DNA of 64,000 nucleotides from Siphonodentalium dalli (lineage: Eukaryota; Mollusca; Scaphopoda; Gadilida; Siphonodentaliidae). This document shows, piece by piece, positions 21,699 through 33,100 of the stretch (position 1 is the first letter of the stretch; the number at the start of each line of letters is the position of its first letter). The notes under the pieces are model-generated. The model was given only the letters and a program-made list of their open reading frames with translations. It was not told where the DNA came from and did not search any database. The position numbers and the translations under genes were made by a program. The DNA lies in assembly GCA_032622095.1 (NCBI GenBank), contig CP136069.1, positions 49,646,760 to 49,710,759 on the forward strand, given 5' to 3'.

Positions 21699-23999
21699 AT
21701 GTATGTACTGAACTCGTTAAATGATGCTTTTAAAAAACAGGAAATGTCAATTACTCAAAAGCAAGGTATCATCACCCTCATTCCAAAGAAAGACAAAGCT
21801 AGACAACATCTTAAAAACTGGCGCCCCATATCCCTCTTAAATATTACATATAAACTGGCTTCAGCTTGCATTGCAAACAGATTAAAAACTGTTCTTCCAA
21901 AAATTATTAATGAAGATCAAACGGGATTCCTATCGGGAAGATATATAGGGGATAACACAAGACTGATATATGACATAATTCACGAAACAGAACGACATAA
22001 CATACCCGGGATGCTTCTATTAATTGACTTTGAAAAAGCATTTGACACAGTTGAATGGTCATTCATTAACAAATGTTTATCGCAATTCAATCTAGGTGAC
22101 TCAATAAAAAGATGGGTGAAAACATTCTACACAAATATACAATCTGCAGTTCAAGTAAATGGTAGCATATCTTCATATTTTAATCCATCCAGAGGATGTA
22201 GACAAGGGGACCCACTCTCACCGTATATATTTTTGCTTTGCGCTGAGGTACTGGCCACTATCATAAGACAGAACACAAATATTCATGGTGTAACACTCGG
22301 TAGGGCAGAGTACAAGATTAACCAATATGCTGACGACACCACACTAATTCTTGATGGTAGCGATACTAGCTTCCGTGAAGTTCTTAATGTATTGGACTTG
22401 TTTGCCAGAATGTCTGGTTTGAAAGTTAATATTGATAAATGTGAAATTGTCTGGTTGGGGACAAAAAAGAACTGTGGATTGGCACCAATCCCAAATTGTC
22501 ACATTAAGGTATCAAATTCTTTCACGTTGTTAGGTATAAAATTTTGCACTAATCCGACAGAGACTCTGCAACTCAACTACATGGGGAAGATTGATGAATT
22601 AAAGAAATCGATAAATAAATGGAAATATAGACTCTTAACACCACTTGGTAAAATTACTTTGATAAAATCTATTCTAATACCAAAATTTGTTCACTTATTT
22701 ATAGCTTTGCCAAATCCAGATAAAAAGTTCATAGACGAAATGAATACCATTTTGTTCAGATTCATTTGGAATGGAAAACGTGATAGAATAAAAAGAATGC
22801 AACTGTGCGAAGAATATGAAAACGGTGGTTTAAGAATGGTGCACCTAAAATATTTCATCGACTCATTAAAAATAACATGGATTCGAAGGTGCATAACGAA
22901 AACAACTCAATGGAGAAATTTGGCACCAAAACAAATAATAAATGACCCTCTATTTGCGACATATGGTTCAAAATATGTAAAAAGATGCGAGTCGACTATT
23001 GGGAATCCTTTCTGGCGTGACGTCTTTGTAGCCTGGCGTAATTTTCTGGACATAAAAAGTAAAGAGCCTCGATGCGGCATGACGCAGACAATTTGGAACA
23101 ATGATGAATTGTTGATCGACGACTCAATGATAGACGTCGCTGAGTGGAAGGACAAAGGCATAACATTCATAAATGATATGTTCACCGAAGACAATAAGCT
23201 ACATTCCATCGAAACTCTTAGAACTAAGAACAATATCACCACAAACTTTATCACTTTACACGGCCTAAACAGACAAATTAATAGGTTATTAAAACGGACC
23301 GATCAAACTATCGTCAGGGTTCAAAATCCAATCATTCCTGAAAATATAGTATCACTACTTCAGAATGAGCGAGGTTGCAGAAATTTTTACGACGAATTCA
23401 TAAAAGCGACTAAAATAGGACAATCATCGTCGCAAATGAAATGGGAAAATGAATTAAGATGTTCCCTTCACTGGAAACATATATGTTCATCACCCTTCAA
23501 ACTATTAGTCGACACAAAACTACGCTGGTTTCAATACCGAATACTGACTAGAATTATAGGCACAAACAGACTTTTGAACATAATGCGAATTCGGTCAGAC
23601 GGTCTATGTCTCAGATGCAACGTCGCAAACGAATCAATTTCGCATATTTTCTTTGACTGTCCATTTGTAAGAACGTTTGTAAATACCACTCAGGCCTGGC
23701 TAGATCGCTATCAACTGGGAATCTCGCTTTCTCGGAAAAACATTCTTTTTGGGATTGGTGCTCACAATAAAAACAACAAACTAAACTTTCTTATACTATC
23801 AATTCTGAAATATTATCTGTATAAAACAAAATTTAACCCCGACGAACTCTCTCTGAAATTACTCATTCGAGAATTTGAATTACGATATAAATCGTATCGG
23901 TATATTGCACTGAACTCCGACGATCTGAACAATTTCCAACTCGAGTGGGGGGACCTAATGAAAGCCATGCAACAAACAACAGGGCACACACATAACTAA
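21699..23999 (+). CDS. LINE ORF2, reverse transcriptase and C-terminal zinc knuckle
   Basis: This is the continuation of the same ORF2 after a one-base frameshift; the real reading frame resumes near 21,632 and the ATG at 21,699 is internal. Reverse transcriptase blocks are in order: GIITLIPKKDK, NWRPISLLN (40-48), QTGFLSGRYIGDNTR, LLLIDFEKAFDTVEW (catalytic D110), SRGCRQGDPLSPY (164-176), and NQYADDTTLIL (catalytic D212 and D213). Near the C-terminus, CLRCNVANESISHIFFDCP provides a C-x2-C-x9-H-x4-C motif. All catalytic residues are present and no other stop is seen, so apart from the one-base frameshift the protein looks functional. Confidence 0.93.
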   Translation: MYVLNSLNDAFKKQEMSITQKQGIITLIPKKDKARQHLKNWRPISLLNITYKLASACIANRLKTVLPKIINEDQTGFLSGRYIGDNTRLIYDIIHETERHNIPGMLLLIDFEKAFDTVEWSFINKCLSQFNLGDSIKRWVKTFYTNIQSAVQVNGSISSYFNPSRGCRQGDPLSPYIFLLCAEVLATIIRQNTNIHGVTLGRAEYKINQYADDTTLILDGSDTSFREVLNVLDLFARMSGLKVNIDKCEIVWLGTKKNCGLAPIPNCHIKVSNSFTLLGIKFCTNPTETLQLNYMGKIDELKKSINKWKYRLLTPLGKITLIKSILIPKFVHLFIALPNPDKKFIDEMNTILFRFIWNGKRDRIKRMQLCEEYENGGLRMVHLKYFIDSLKITWIRRCITKTTQWRNLAPKQIINDPLFATYGSKYVKRCESTIGNPFWRDVFVAWRNFLDIKSKEPRCGMTQTIWNNDELLIDDSMIDVAEWKDKGITFINDMFTEDNKLHSIETLRTKNNITTNFITLHGLNRQINRLLKRTDQTIVRVQNPIIPENIVSLLQNERGCRNFYDEFIKATKIGQSSSQMKWENELRCSLHWKHICSSPFKLLVDTKLRWFQYRILTRIIGTNRLLNIMRIRSDGLCLRCNVANESISHIFFDCPFVRTFVNTTQAWLDRYQLGISLSRKNILFGIGAHNKNNKLNFLILSILKYYLYKTKFNPDELSLKLLIREFELRYKSYRYIALNSDDLNNFQLEWGDLMKAMQQTTGHTHN

Positions 24000-24480
24000 C
24001 TTAGCAGGGAACATAATCATCTTGAATAGTAAATAGTCCGAGTTTACAATCTGACATTCGGCAAACCAGTCCAAAGTTCATGAACAAATTTGAGACAGAA
24101 TATAACTGGCATAAATATATATATATACACGTGTATACATGTACGCATACAATGTTATTAATATATCAATGTGTGTGCAAGGAGTGTGTAAGTTGTGTAC
24201 GAATGTCGACCCCCCCCCCACCATTCCCGTCTATATATTTATGCAATCGTTGTTATCAGATATTGTTCTGTACATAATATAAATGTATAATATAATGAAA
24301 AAATAAAATATTAAAAACAAAAAAAAACAAAAAAAAAACAAAAAAAAAACAATGTCAATGCTCGCTAAGGAAATGAATGACGTCAAACAATGATTATATT
24401 AGGAAAATGTACAAAGAGGCAGTAGAAATCTGAACAGTCACAGTTTAGCACTGCGGCTCATTGTAAACTAATTTCGGCAG

Positions 24481-25115
24481 AAGCGCTGTGTTGGTCGTAA
24501 AGAAACGGTTCGCTGGATAAAGAGCGTTATCTGTTAAGCAACCCGAATATGGTAATAGTTAAAGAGCGTATTGTATAAAGCAATTAGCACTGCGGATCCC
24601 GAGATATGAGTTATGAGGTCAAGGTGACGCCGCACGGGTAAATTAATATGCCTATGCCACTTCCCGGCCGATAGCACCCTCACATACGAAGTTTCATCGA
24701 AATCGGGTCAGCCGTTTTCGAGTTCATCGCGAACACACACACAGACAGATCTTCCAAAATATATAATCTATATTTGTAAAACGTAATTGTCGTATTTTAT
24801 GTTTGCGAACTAGTGTGTTTATGATGTTCATGTTTCATGTCATAATGTCTGACGAATACGCAGTTGTAAATGAATAAATACATCTTGATTGGTGAAACGG
24901 ATTAATCGCGATAAACAAAATGACAATCGACAAGGTGAGCCGCTACTTATATTCCATGTTTAAGAATCATGTTTTGTGATGCCATTTGGATATACAATTT
25001 ATGAGAATACGTGTAACACTTTGAGCAAGAGTGTCCTCTATACCCACCAAATATCCATAGCATGCAGAGGGTTTCACATCACTTTAACCTGGGCAACGCC
25101 GGGTAACCATGCTAG
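24481..25115 (+). mobile_element. Non-autonomous Helitron-like 3' end, plus strand
   Basis: CCTGGGCAACGCCGGG (25,089-25,104) forms a short hairpin. It is followed by TAACCATG and CTAG (25,112-25,115) and then T, the expected Helitron 3' terminus. Upstream, at 24,686-24,755, the sequence CGAAGTTTCATCGAAATCGG, GTCAGCCGTTTTCGAG and a CACACACACAGACAGA run resemble the 3' tail of RTE-type LINEs or SINEs. The element therefore seems to be a mosaic. Its 5' boundary is not visible and no protein is encoded. Confidence 0.55.
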
Positions 25116-28055
25116 TATTATATATGGTATGTGTCAATCTGTATGACAACACAGCATGTTTGTACATGTCTTCGCGTGTATGTTGAATGTGCACATAACA
25201 TTTATGAGTACCTGACCGCATATGCAAATACGGACTACTATACCAACCAATCACAGTGGAAGGCTACAATGAATCAATATTTTACTTCCTCGTTCGGAAC
25301 ACTTCAATCGGACGCTGTTGCTACTCTCGATTTCTTTCGGAATGTGAAGCCAATTCGCACGTTATTATACAGTAAACTATATAGTGTTTTAATTTTGATA
25401 TAATTCGGTATCAAAGAATTATCATAGTAAGGGGTGTAGGCCGATACAGTATTGTAGGATACAGTTTAAGGTCTGATTTCGATATATGTAAATATACATA
25501 TATCACATAGTCATAAATGGAGGTTGTTATATACACCAACATAAAGGTTCAATAATTAGAATACAGGTATATACTGTCGCGTATCATAATGTCGTACATA
25601 ACTCGTACATTAGATTTCACAAAACCGTCAATGCGTATCGTTATTGTGGCACATCAAGTATAATTGTATACAACCGCCGATAAATCCATTCCAATGGTTA
25701 TCCATACGAGATATGTAAGAAAGTTAAGAATATGTGATTATCACCGGTGGACTAAATTAAGTTTGACTTCAATTTCAACTTATCGCGTTTATTGCTTCAC
25801 AATGTCGTAAATTCTTGCATAAGATGTCACAGTATGTTCATAAGAGCTTTTACATAACCAGTGAGATAACGTACTGCATGGTCACACAACCGTGTCTAGA
25901 CATGTCCGATTGTATATATAAGAGTTCGTGACCTATCAGGGCACTTCTGGACATTCGTTCGTCGGCACAACACGTTATTCATCCGACAGGCTTGGTTTTT
26001 CAGCTGTTTGGAAATTTACAACATTTTATTTGGATGTTCCATTTATGTGTTATATGTTCACTTATTTTGTCTACCATATAAAGAACAAATTCCCTAGATT
26101 TTTCAACTTACTTCAATCCGGAAACTGCTCTCTGAAAACGTCCTCCTGGAGGGGGGTGTGAGTTATGTAGTGCCAATCTTAAGTAACTCACAATATCAGT
26201 TCGAATGGCTAACATCCTCAACATGACGACTTTCGACAACAATTCTCTTTGCAAACATTGCGGGCAATTGTACAATAATCAAGTAAATCATATGTTTTTG
26301 CACTGCTACTCTCCGTTCTCTGTTTTTGACCGTTAAAACTAAAATGTTGAGCCATCTACAAATATAAGTGATAATTCGATTATTGTTTCCGTTCCCTTCA
26401 TAATCTATGGTCATAAATAGCGCGAAAATAATGAGAATACCACAGTGCGAGTCATAACAACGACACAAGCAGCGAACTGTGATATCTCGATCGGTTCACT
26501 CTCGATAGAGTTGGTTCTCTCTCCATTTAATAGGTTTTATGTGGGAAATACGATGACTATAATAAATAATTATCTGGAAGGATGAGTTACACTAACTTCC
26601 TACATGTATATATATAAATAATTAATTATGTATCAAACAGAATCGTTCACTTTATTATGACGCAAAACATGCAATTTGGCATGGTCAGTGTTTACTGTGC
26701 AGACTGAACATTCATTTGTTTCCAACAAACCAATCATAATGGTCGACTGATTGAAAATGGCCGCTATATTTTTTTTCAAAATGGCCGTCACTTTGTTTTC
26801 AAAATAGCCGCCATTTTCAGTTTGTACCAACGTATACGACGAACGTTTCCATTCCTTATTCTAACATTTTCTATTTCGCTAAAATAAATTTTAATGCTAT
26901 CCCCCCCCCCCCATCACACAATACACTCTTTCGACACCAAACCGATCTCAAAATGGTCGCAACCAGAGGGATTCAAAATACATGTAGGGGGAACCATGTC
27001 ATTTATGGGCTCTTTTACCTTTTTAGGTCATACGGAACGTGTTATAGGTTGCCCCCAAATACACGACACCCAAAATATTCACCACACCCCGATCCAAAAT
27101 GGCCGCCTTCCAGAGGGGTCCAGTTAGTGGAGCCATGTCATGTTCGGCCCCTTGGCATGACTTACACTGTATTATTCGCACCATACCGGTATAAGCCGTT
27201 ATATACAGTCATCACACTGCAATCCCATGCAGATTAGATGGTATATTGCGAATCCGGGAGATTACCTTTAAATATAACAATACAATTGAAAATTATTAAA
27301 TACTGGACCAAAATTTTAAACATGGAAGATACCCGCTATGGGAAACCATGTATAAACTTTTATTGAAACTTCCTCGAAAATGGTAAAGAACAGTTCTGGA
27401 AATTCTTAACAAATGTAAGGAGCCACAGTTATTAATAACATCAACATTAACACCCGCTAGTCAATTTTAGAATGTGTCAGATGCTGCCTTACAAGAAATT
27501 TCATAGCTTCAAGGAAATTAAAGATGCATAATCCGATAGGCTCCCCTCAAATACTACTTATTTGGATTTGCAGGTAAACATTATTTGATTCGAATATTTG
27601 AACCCACCTATCATAGCGCAGAGTATTAGATATCGATTTTTGAAACTATTTTTTTTTCACCCTCGAGAATTACTAGTGGCCCAGTAAAAAGTCGACGAGC
27701 CGATGGTCTCGGACCAAATTGCGGATGAAGATGGATAACTCTAAAATCAAGAGGCTTTCTGTTGATAATAAGGCCAAATTTCGTCGAACAACATGGTGAC
27801 AAATAACACGTTTCGGGAAATTTTATACTATAGTTGACAGTGGTTAGCATTATTTTTCGGCAAATAATCGATTCTGATAACTGAAGCGGCATTTCTAAAA
27901 ATGTTGCTTTTGTTGTTGTTGTTTGAATCTGATTATATGGGGACCATCGAATCGAATTGAGTACCTTTAAGTATGAGTCATTCAAGTATATAGGAAAATA
28001 TGCAGCATTTTAAAACATGACATATTTTTAGGAGTACCTAGATATTTTAGACTAT
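25116..28055. other. Long intergenic stretch; small direct repeat only
   Basis: No frame longer than 119 codons and no recognisable domain. At 26,735-26,820 CAAAATGGCCG-like words repeat. Within 26,914-27,160 two diverged copies of a unit of about 115 bases occur, each with AAAATGG, CCAGAGGG and CCATGTCAT in order. A (C)10 run lies at 26,902-26,912. I see no RNA genes. Confidence 0.5.
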
Positions 28056-28059
28056 AGAC

Positions 28060-28372
28060 ACAGAATTATATAACTAAATTAAGAACAGCAAACTACAACC
28101 TGCAAATTGAAACTGGCAGATGGAATGGTTCACCAATAAGGATAGAATATGCCCTTTATGCTATAGTCACAGAAGAATGATTGGTGGTGAATTATATTAC
28201 TTGCTTGAATGCAAAGTATATATCTCAGCAGAATGAAAACAGATATTACCTGAAAACTACAATGATTCAGATATTATTCTAATACTGGAAGAAATCTTAA
28301 ACTCAAAGAACCCCACTCTATTGCGAAAGTTTTGTGCTCTTATTAAAGCTGTCGATAGAAAGTTAGGGGAAT
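28060..28372 (+). pseudogene. LINE C-terminal fragment with Cys-rich tail
   Basis: Plus-strand translation gives NLQIETGRWNGSPI and, after a frame change, DRICPLCYS, GGELYYLLECK, and then EILNSKNPTLLRKFCALIK. The order ETGRW-N, R-I-C-P-L-C, E-x-x-YLLEC and a LNSKN-x-x-LLRK-like end matches the C-terminal tail found on many invertebrate LINE proteins. One frameshift and an in-frame stop show it is dead. Nothing upstream of it is recognisable. Confidence 0.7.
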
Positions 28373-28692
28373 CTAGTACCGGTATGTGATTCGAAACCTA
28401 TATTATAACACTCAATATGTCTAATTAAACACCTTAACGTATAAATCGAATTTAACAGACGTAAATTGTACATGTATTTCGCAGCATGATAATCTATATA
28501 TACTACAGTAGTACATATACATATACATATACATGCACATGTAGTATACAGTTTGAACAGATACATTTACCAGCAAGACGGGTGCTATGTTTATAAAATA
28601 TAAATATAAAATAATGTGGTGATATCTGTCCCATATATTAACTGTACATATTAATTTTGCACAATATTGTTGTTGTTGAAATGGTGGTGTCA
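28373..28692. other. Short intergenic stretch with CATATA run
   Basis: AT-rich spacer between two oppositely oriented LINE fragments. It holds a brief ACATATACATATAC run near 28,513-28,530 and nothing else recognisable. Confidence 0.5.
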
Positions 28693-29575
28693 TTATTTTA
28701 GACATTTATAAAACTGGCATAATTTAGAAATTTGTCGACGTTTTGACAGTTTTTCCCAACCAGTTTCTCTAAGGAGATTATAGTTATTACAACTTTTCGT
28801 GGCTCCAGTGACTATTATTGCTGCTTCGTATTGTACATTTTCAAGTATTTCGCTATCACCTTTAGTACAGTTGTCCAGGCAGTAGAAGCATACTCTAATA
28901 TAGGGCATATATGTACACAAAGTAAATTCTTTCGAGGGTTCTCCTGTGTAGGACAAATTTGTTCTTCCTTATTAGACCTACTTTTTGTTTCGCTCTTCTT
29001 TTAACTTCATTTATATGATCGCTCCAGCTACCTGTATTGTTAACAATAATGCCAAGATGTTGGTAACTAGATACAGTTTCTATAATTTCGCCATCTATTA
29101 TTAAAGATTTATGTGTAGGTAGTTTTTTCTTTTCGTGACATAATCATGGATTTTGTTTTGGAGGCACCGAATTTCATTAGCAATTGTTTGGACCATTTAA
29201 TAATTGTTCCTAGATCTGAGTTAATCAAATCTGCTGCTAAATACATTGAGGTGTCGTCAGCGAACAATTTTATATTACATGTTAGATTTTCCACGATATC
29301 ATTGATATATACCCGGAATAACAGAGGTCCTAATATATACCCTTGGGGGACTCCTACCAAAACAGGTTTCCATGTAGAATTAACCCCTTCAATGCATACT
29401 CGTTGCTGCCTGTCACTTATATAGTTTGATAGAAGTGCCAAACTATCCGAGGTTATTCCACATTGCCTTAATTTGAAGATCAATCCATCATGCCACAACT
29501 TATCAAACGCTTTACCAATGTCAAAAAATAGGCATCTAATTTCCTTTCCTTCAATCCAGATTGTAGATTAGTTAT
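28693..29575 (-). pseudogene. CR1/Jockey-like LINE reverse transcriptase fragment
   Basis: The minus strand starts near 29,555 with GKEIRCLFFDIGKAFDKLWH (the first catalytic Asp block). It continues into LLSNYISDRQQRVCIEG, GVPQGYILGPLLFRVYINDI and KLFADDTSMYLAADL (F-A-D-D catalytic box), 29,498-29,109. After frame changes it reads SYQHLGIIVNN, then GDSEILENVQYEAAIIVTGA and ETGWEKLSKRR, down to 28,693. This order (palm, YADD-like box, thumb, QYEAARIVTG) is typical of CR1 and Jockey type elements. The endonuclease and N-terminal half are absent. At least two frameshifts are present between 28,950 and 29,110. Confidence 0.85.
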
Positions 29576-29594
29576 AAGATTGTTATCCCTTCAA

Positions 29595-30126
29595 TGTGAC
29601 CAAAATCTGAAATGTCATGCGTTATGGTGTAGTGATATTTGCCAGTGAAAGATCTCGCTACCAAACATGTTTGCGTTTGTACGCAACTTTGGTTTAAATT
29701 AACGCATCTGTTAACCATTTGGGATAAAATACGTCGCTCATATGCGACTATGTTTTTAGAATACTGTGTGGACATTCCCACTTTAGATAAAACGGTGTGT
29801 ACCTTCTACCACAAGTTCGGAATGTAGACGATATTCATAAGAACAGATAATAACATTGCAGACGGATTCCAGTTCTTTGGTTGGCATATGGCCGTTTTTT
29901 GTACCTATTTTTGTCTGAATAATTCCTAAGAGAATTACTCATCAGAGATGAATTATTTAAAAAGAACCTGTTTATTCCATTATAGTATGTGCTTGTTTCA
30001 CTGTTTCAAACTGATAATGTACGACTCAGCCACGATACCTTTGAAGAATGCATCATTAAACAATTATTGTCGAAATATTCAACAACAATGTGTGTAACAT
30101 GATATCTGAACTACGCAAAAATAAAT
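29595..30126 (+). repeat. Dispersed repeat, copy 2, leading into the 40-bp satellite
   Basis: This block aligns with the reverse complement of 265-890. Shared words in order include AATGTGACCAAA, CATTCCCACTTT, TTCTTTGGTTGGCATATGG, GACTCAGCCACGATA, GAATGCATCATTAAA and GTCGAAATATTCAACAACAA. In copy 1 the block ends in one 40-bp unit and then unique sequence. Here the same point passes into more than 400 tandem units. The two copies lie about 29 kb apart in inverted orientation. Confidence 0.8.
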
Positions 30127-33100
30127 AACAAACAATCCGCTGATCGTCCCGAACAAATCAACTATAAACAAACAATCCGCTGATCGTCCCGAACAAATCA
30201 ACTATAAACAAACAATCCGCTGATCGTCCCGAACAAATCAGCTATAAACAAACAATCCGCTGATCGTCCCGAACAAATCAACTATAAACAAACAATCCGC
30301 TGATCGTCCCGAACAAATCAGCTATAAACAAACAATCCGCTGATCGTCCAGAACAAATCAACTATAAACAAACAATCCGCTGATCGTCCAAAACAAATCA
30401 ACTATAAAAAAACAATCCGCTGATCGTCCAGAACAAATCAACTATAAACAAACAGTCCGCTAATCGTCCAGAACAAATCAGCTATAAACAAACAATCCGC
30501 TGATCGTCCAGAACAAATCAACTATAAACAAACAGTCCGCTAATCGTCCAGAACAAATCAGCTATAAACAAACAATCCGCTGATCGTCCCGAACAAATCA
30601 GCTATAAACAAACAATCCGCTGATCGTCCAGAACAAATCAACTATAAACAAACAATCCGCTGATCGTCCAGAACAAATCAGCTATAAACAAACAATCCGC
30701 TGATCGTCCCGAACAAATCAACTATAAACAAACAATCCGCTGATCGTCGGAACAAATCAACTATAAACAAACAATCCGCTGATCGTCCCGAACAAATCAA
30801 CTATAAACAAATAATCCGCTGATCGTCCCGAACAAATCAACTATAAACAAACAATCCGCTGATCGTCCAGAACAAATCAACTATAAACAAACAATCCGCT
30901 AATCGTCCCGAACAAATCAGCTATAAACAAACAATCCGCTAATCGTCCAAAACAAATCAACTATAAACAAACAATCCGCTGATCGTCCAGAACAAATCAG
31001 CTACAAACAAACAATCCGCTGATCGTCCAGAACAAATCAACTAGAAACAAACAATCCGCTGATCGTCCCGAACAAATCAACTATAAACAAACAATCCGCT
31101 GATCGTCCCGAACAAATCAACTATAAACAAACAATCCGCTGATCGTCCCGAACAAATCAACTATAAACAAACAATCCGCTGATCGTCCAGAACAAATCAA
31201 CTATAAAAAAACAATCCGCTGATCGTCCAGAACAAATCAACTATAAACAAACAATCCGCTGATCGTCCCGAACAAATCAACTATAAACAAACAATCCGCT
31301 GATCGTCCCGAACAAATCAACTATAAACAAACAATCCGCTGATCGTCCAGAACAAATCAACTATAAACAAACAATCCGCTGATCGTCCCGAACAAATCAA
31401 CTATAAACAAACAATCCGCTAATCGTCCAAAACAAATCAACTATATAAAAACAATCCGCTGATCGTCCCGAACAAATCAACTATAAACAAACAATCCGCT
31501 GATCGTCCCGAACAAATCAACTATAAACAAACAATCCGCCGATCGTCCCGAACAAATCAGCTATAAACAAACAATCCGCTGATCGTCCAGAACAAATCAA
31601 CTATAAACAAACAATCCGCTGATCGTCCCGAACAAATCAACTATTAACAAACAATCCGCTGATCGTCCCGAACAAATCAACTATAAACAAACAATCCGCT
31701 GATCGTCCAGAACAAATCAACTATAAACAAACAATCCGCTGATCGTCCCGAACAAATCAACTATATAAAAACAATCCGCTGATCGTCACGAACAAATCAA
31801 CTATAAATAAACAATCCGCTGATCGTCCCGAACAAATCAACTATAAACAAACAATCCGCTGATCGTCCAGAACAAATCAACTATAAACAAACAATCCGCT
31901 GATCGTCCAGAACAAATCAGCTATAAACAAACAATCCGCTGATCGTCCCGAACAAATCAACTATAAACAAACAATCCACTGATCGTCCCGAACAAATCAA
32001 CTATAAACAAACAATCCGCTGATCGTCCAGAACAAATCAACTATAAACAAACAATCCGCTGATCGTCCAGAACAAATCAGCTATAAACAAACAATCCGCT
32101 GATCGTCCCGAACAAATCAACTATAAACAAACAATCCGCTGATCGTCCCGAACAAATCAACTATAAACAAACAATCCGCTGATCGTCCAGAACAAATCAA
32201 CTATAAACAAACAATCCGCTGATCGTCCAGAACAAATCAACTATAAACAAACAATCCGCTGATCGTCCCGAACAAATCAACTATAAACAAACAATCCGCT
32301 AATCGTCCAGAACAAATCAACTATAAACAAACAATCCGCTGATCGTCCAGAACAAATCAGCTATAAACAAACAATCCGCTGATCGTCGGAACAAATCAAC
32401 TATAAACAAACAATCCGCTGATCGTCCCGAACAAATCAACTATAAACAAACAATCCGCTGATCGTCGGAACAAATCAACTATAAACAAACAATCCGCTGA
32501 TCGTCCCGAACAAATCAACTATAAACAAACAATCCGCTGATCGTCCCGAACAAATCAACTATAAACAAACAATCCGCTGATCGTCCCGAACAAATCAACT
32601 ATAAACAAACAATCCGCTGATCGTCCAGAACAAATCAGCTATAAACAAACAATCCGCTGATCGTCCCGAACAAATCAACTATAAACAAACAATCCGCTAA
32701 TCGTCCAGAACAAATCAACTATAAACAAACAATCCGCTGATCGTCCAGAACAAATCAGCTATAAACAAACAATCCGCTGATCGTCGGAACAAATCAACTA
32801 TAAACAAACAATCCGCTGATCGTCCCGAACAAATCAACTATAAACAAACAATCCGCTAATCGTCCAGAACAAATCAACTATAAACAAACAATCCGCTGAT
32901 CGTCCCGAACAAATCAACTATAAACAAACAATCCGCTGATCGTCCAGAACAAATCAACTATAAACAAACAATCCGCTGATCGTCCAGAACAAATCAGCTA
33001 TAAACAAACAATCCGCTGATCGTCCAGAACAAATCAGCTATAAACAAACAATCCGCTGATCGTCGGAACAAATCAACTATAAACAAACAATCCGCTGATC

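Larger units (their letters stand above)
19919..24348 (+). mobile_element. Tx1/L1-like LINE, nearly intact, with A-rich tail
   Basis: The element carries an ORF2-type protein (20,197-23,999, one frameshift), a 3' UTR of about 350 bases with AATAAA (24,302), and a tail of A runs separated by C. Flanking sequence suggests a target-site duplication: AAAAAACAATGTC lies just before 19,919, and the tail is followed by ACAATGTC (24,349-24,356) and then host repeat sequence. The 5' junction is complicated by a small duplication of about 34 bases containing TTTTCCGGAAAAG. Only about 278 bases precede the endonuclease start codon, so no ORF1 is present. The copy is either 5'-truncated just upstream of ORF2 or belongs to a family lacking ORF1. 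Confidence 0.85.
14761..24480 (-). mobile_element. Helitron on the minus strand, with nested insertions
   Basis: The 3' end is visible. Read on the minus strand, CCCGGACGAAGTCGGG forms a short hairpin, followed by TCACCTT and the terminal CTAG (14,764-14,761), next to a T in the host. This is the standard Helitron 3' terminus inserted between A and T. Coding sequence for the Rep/helicase protein runs from about 18,500 down to 15,192. Beyond it lies a repeated non-coding region (18,485-18,898, 19,567-19,900, 24,349-24,480) with words such as CTGAATTCACAAACTATAA and GGCGTCAAACAATGAT. That region has been split by a MITE and a LINE. I could not place the 5' TC end; 24,480 is the last point where this repeated region is still recognisable. 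Confidence 0.75.
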
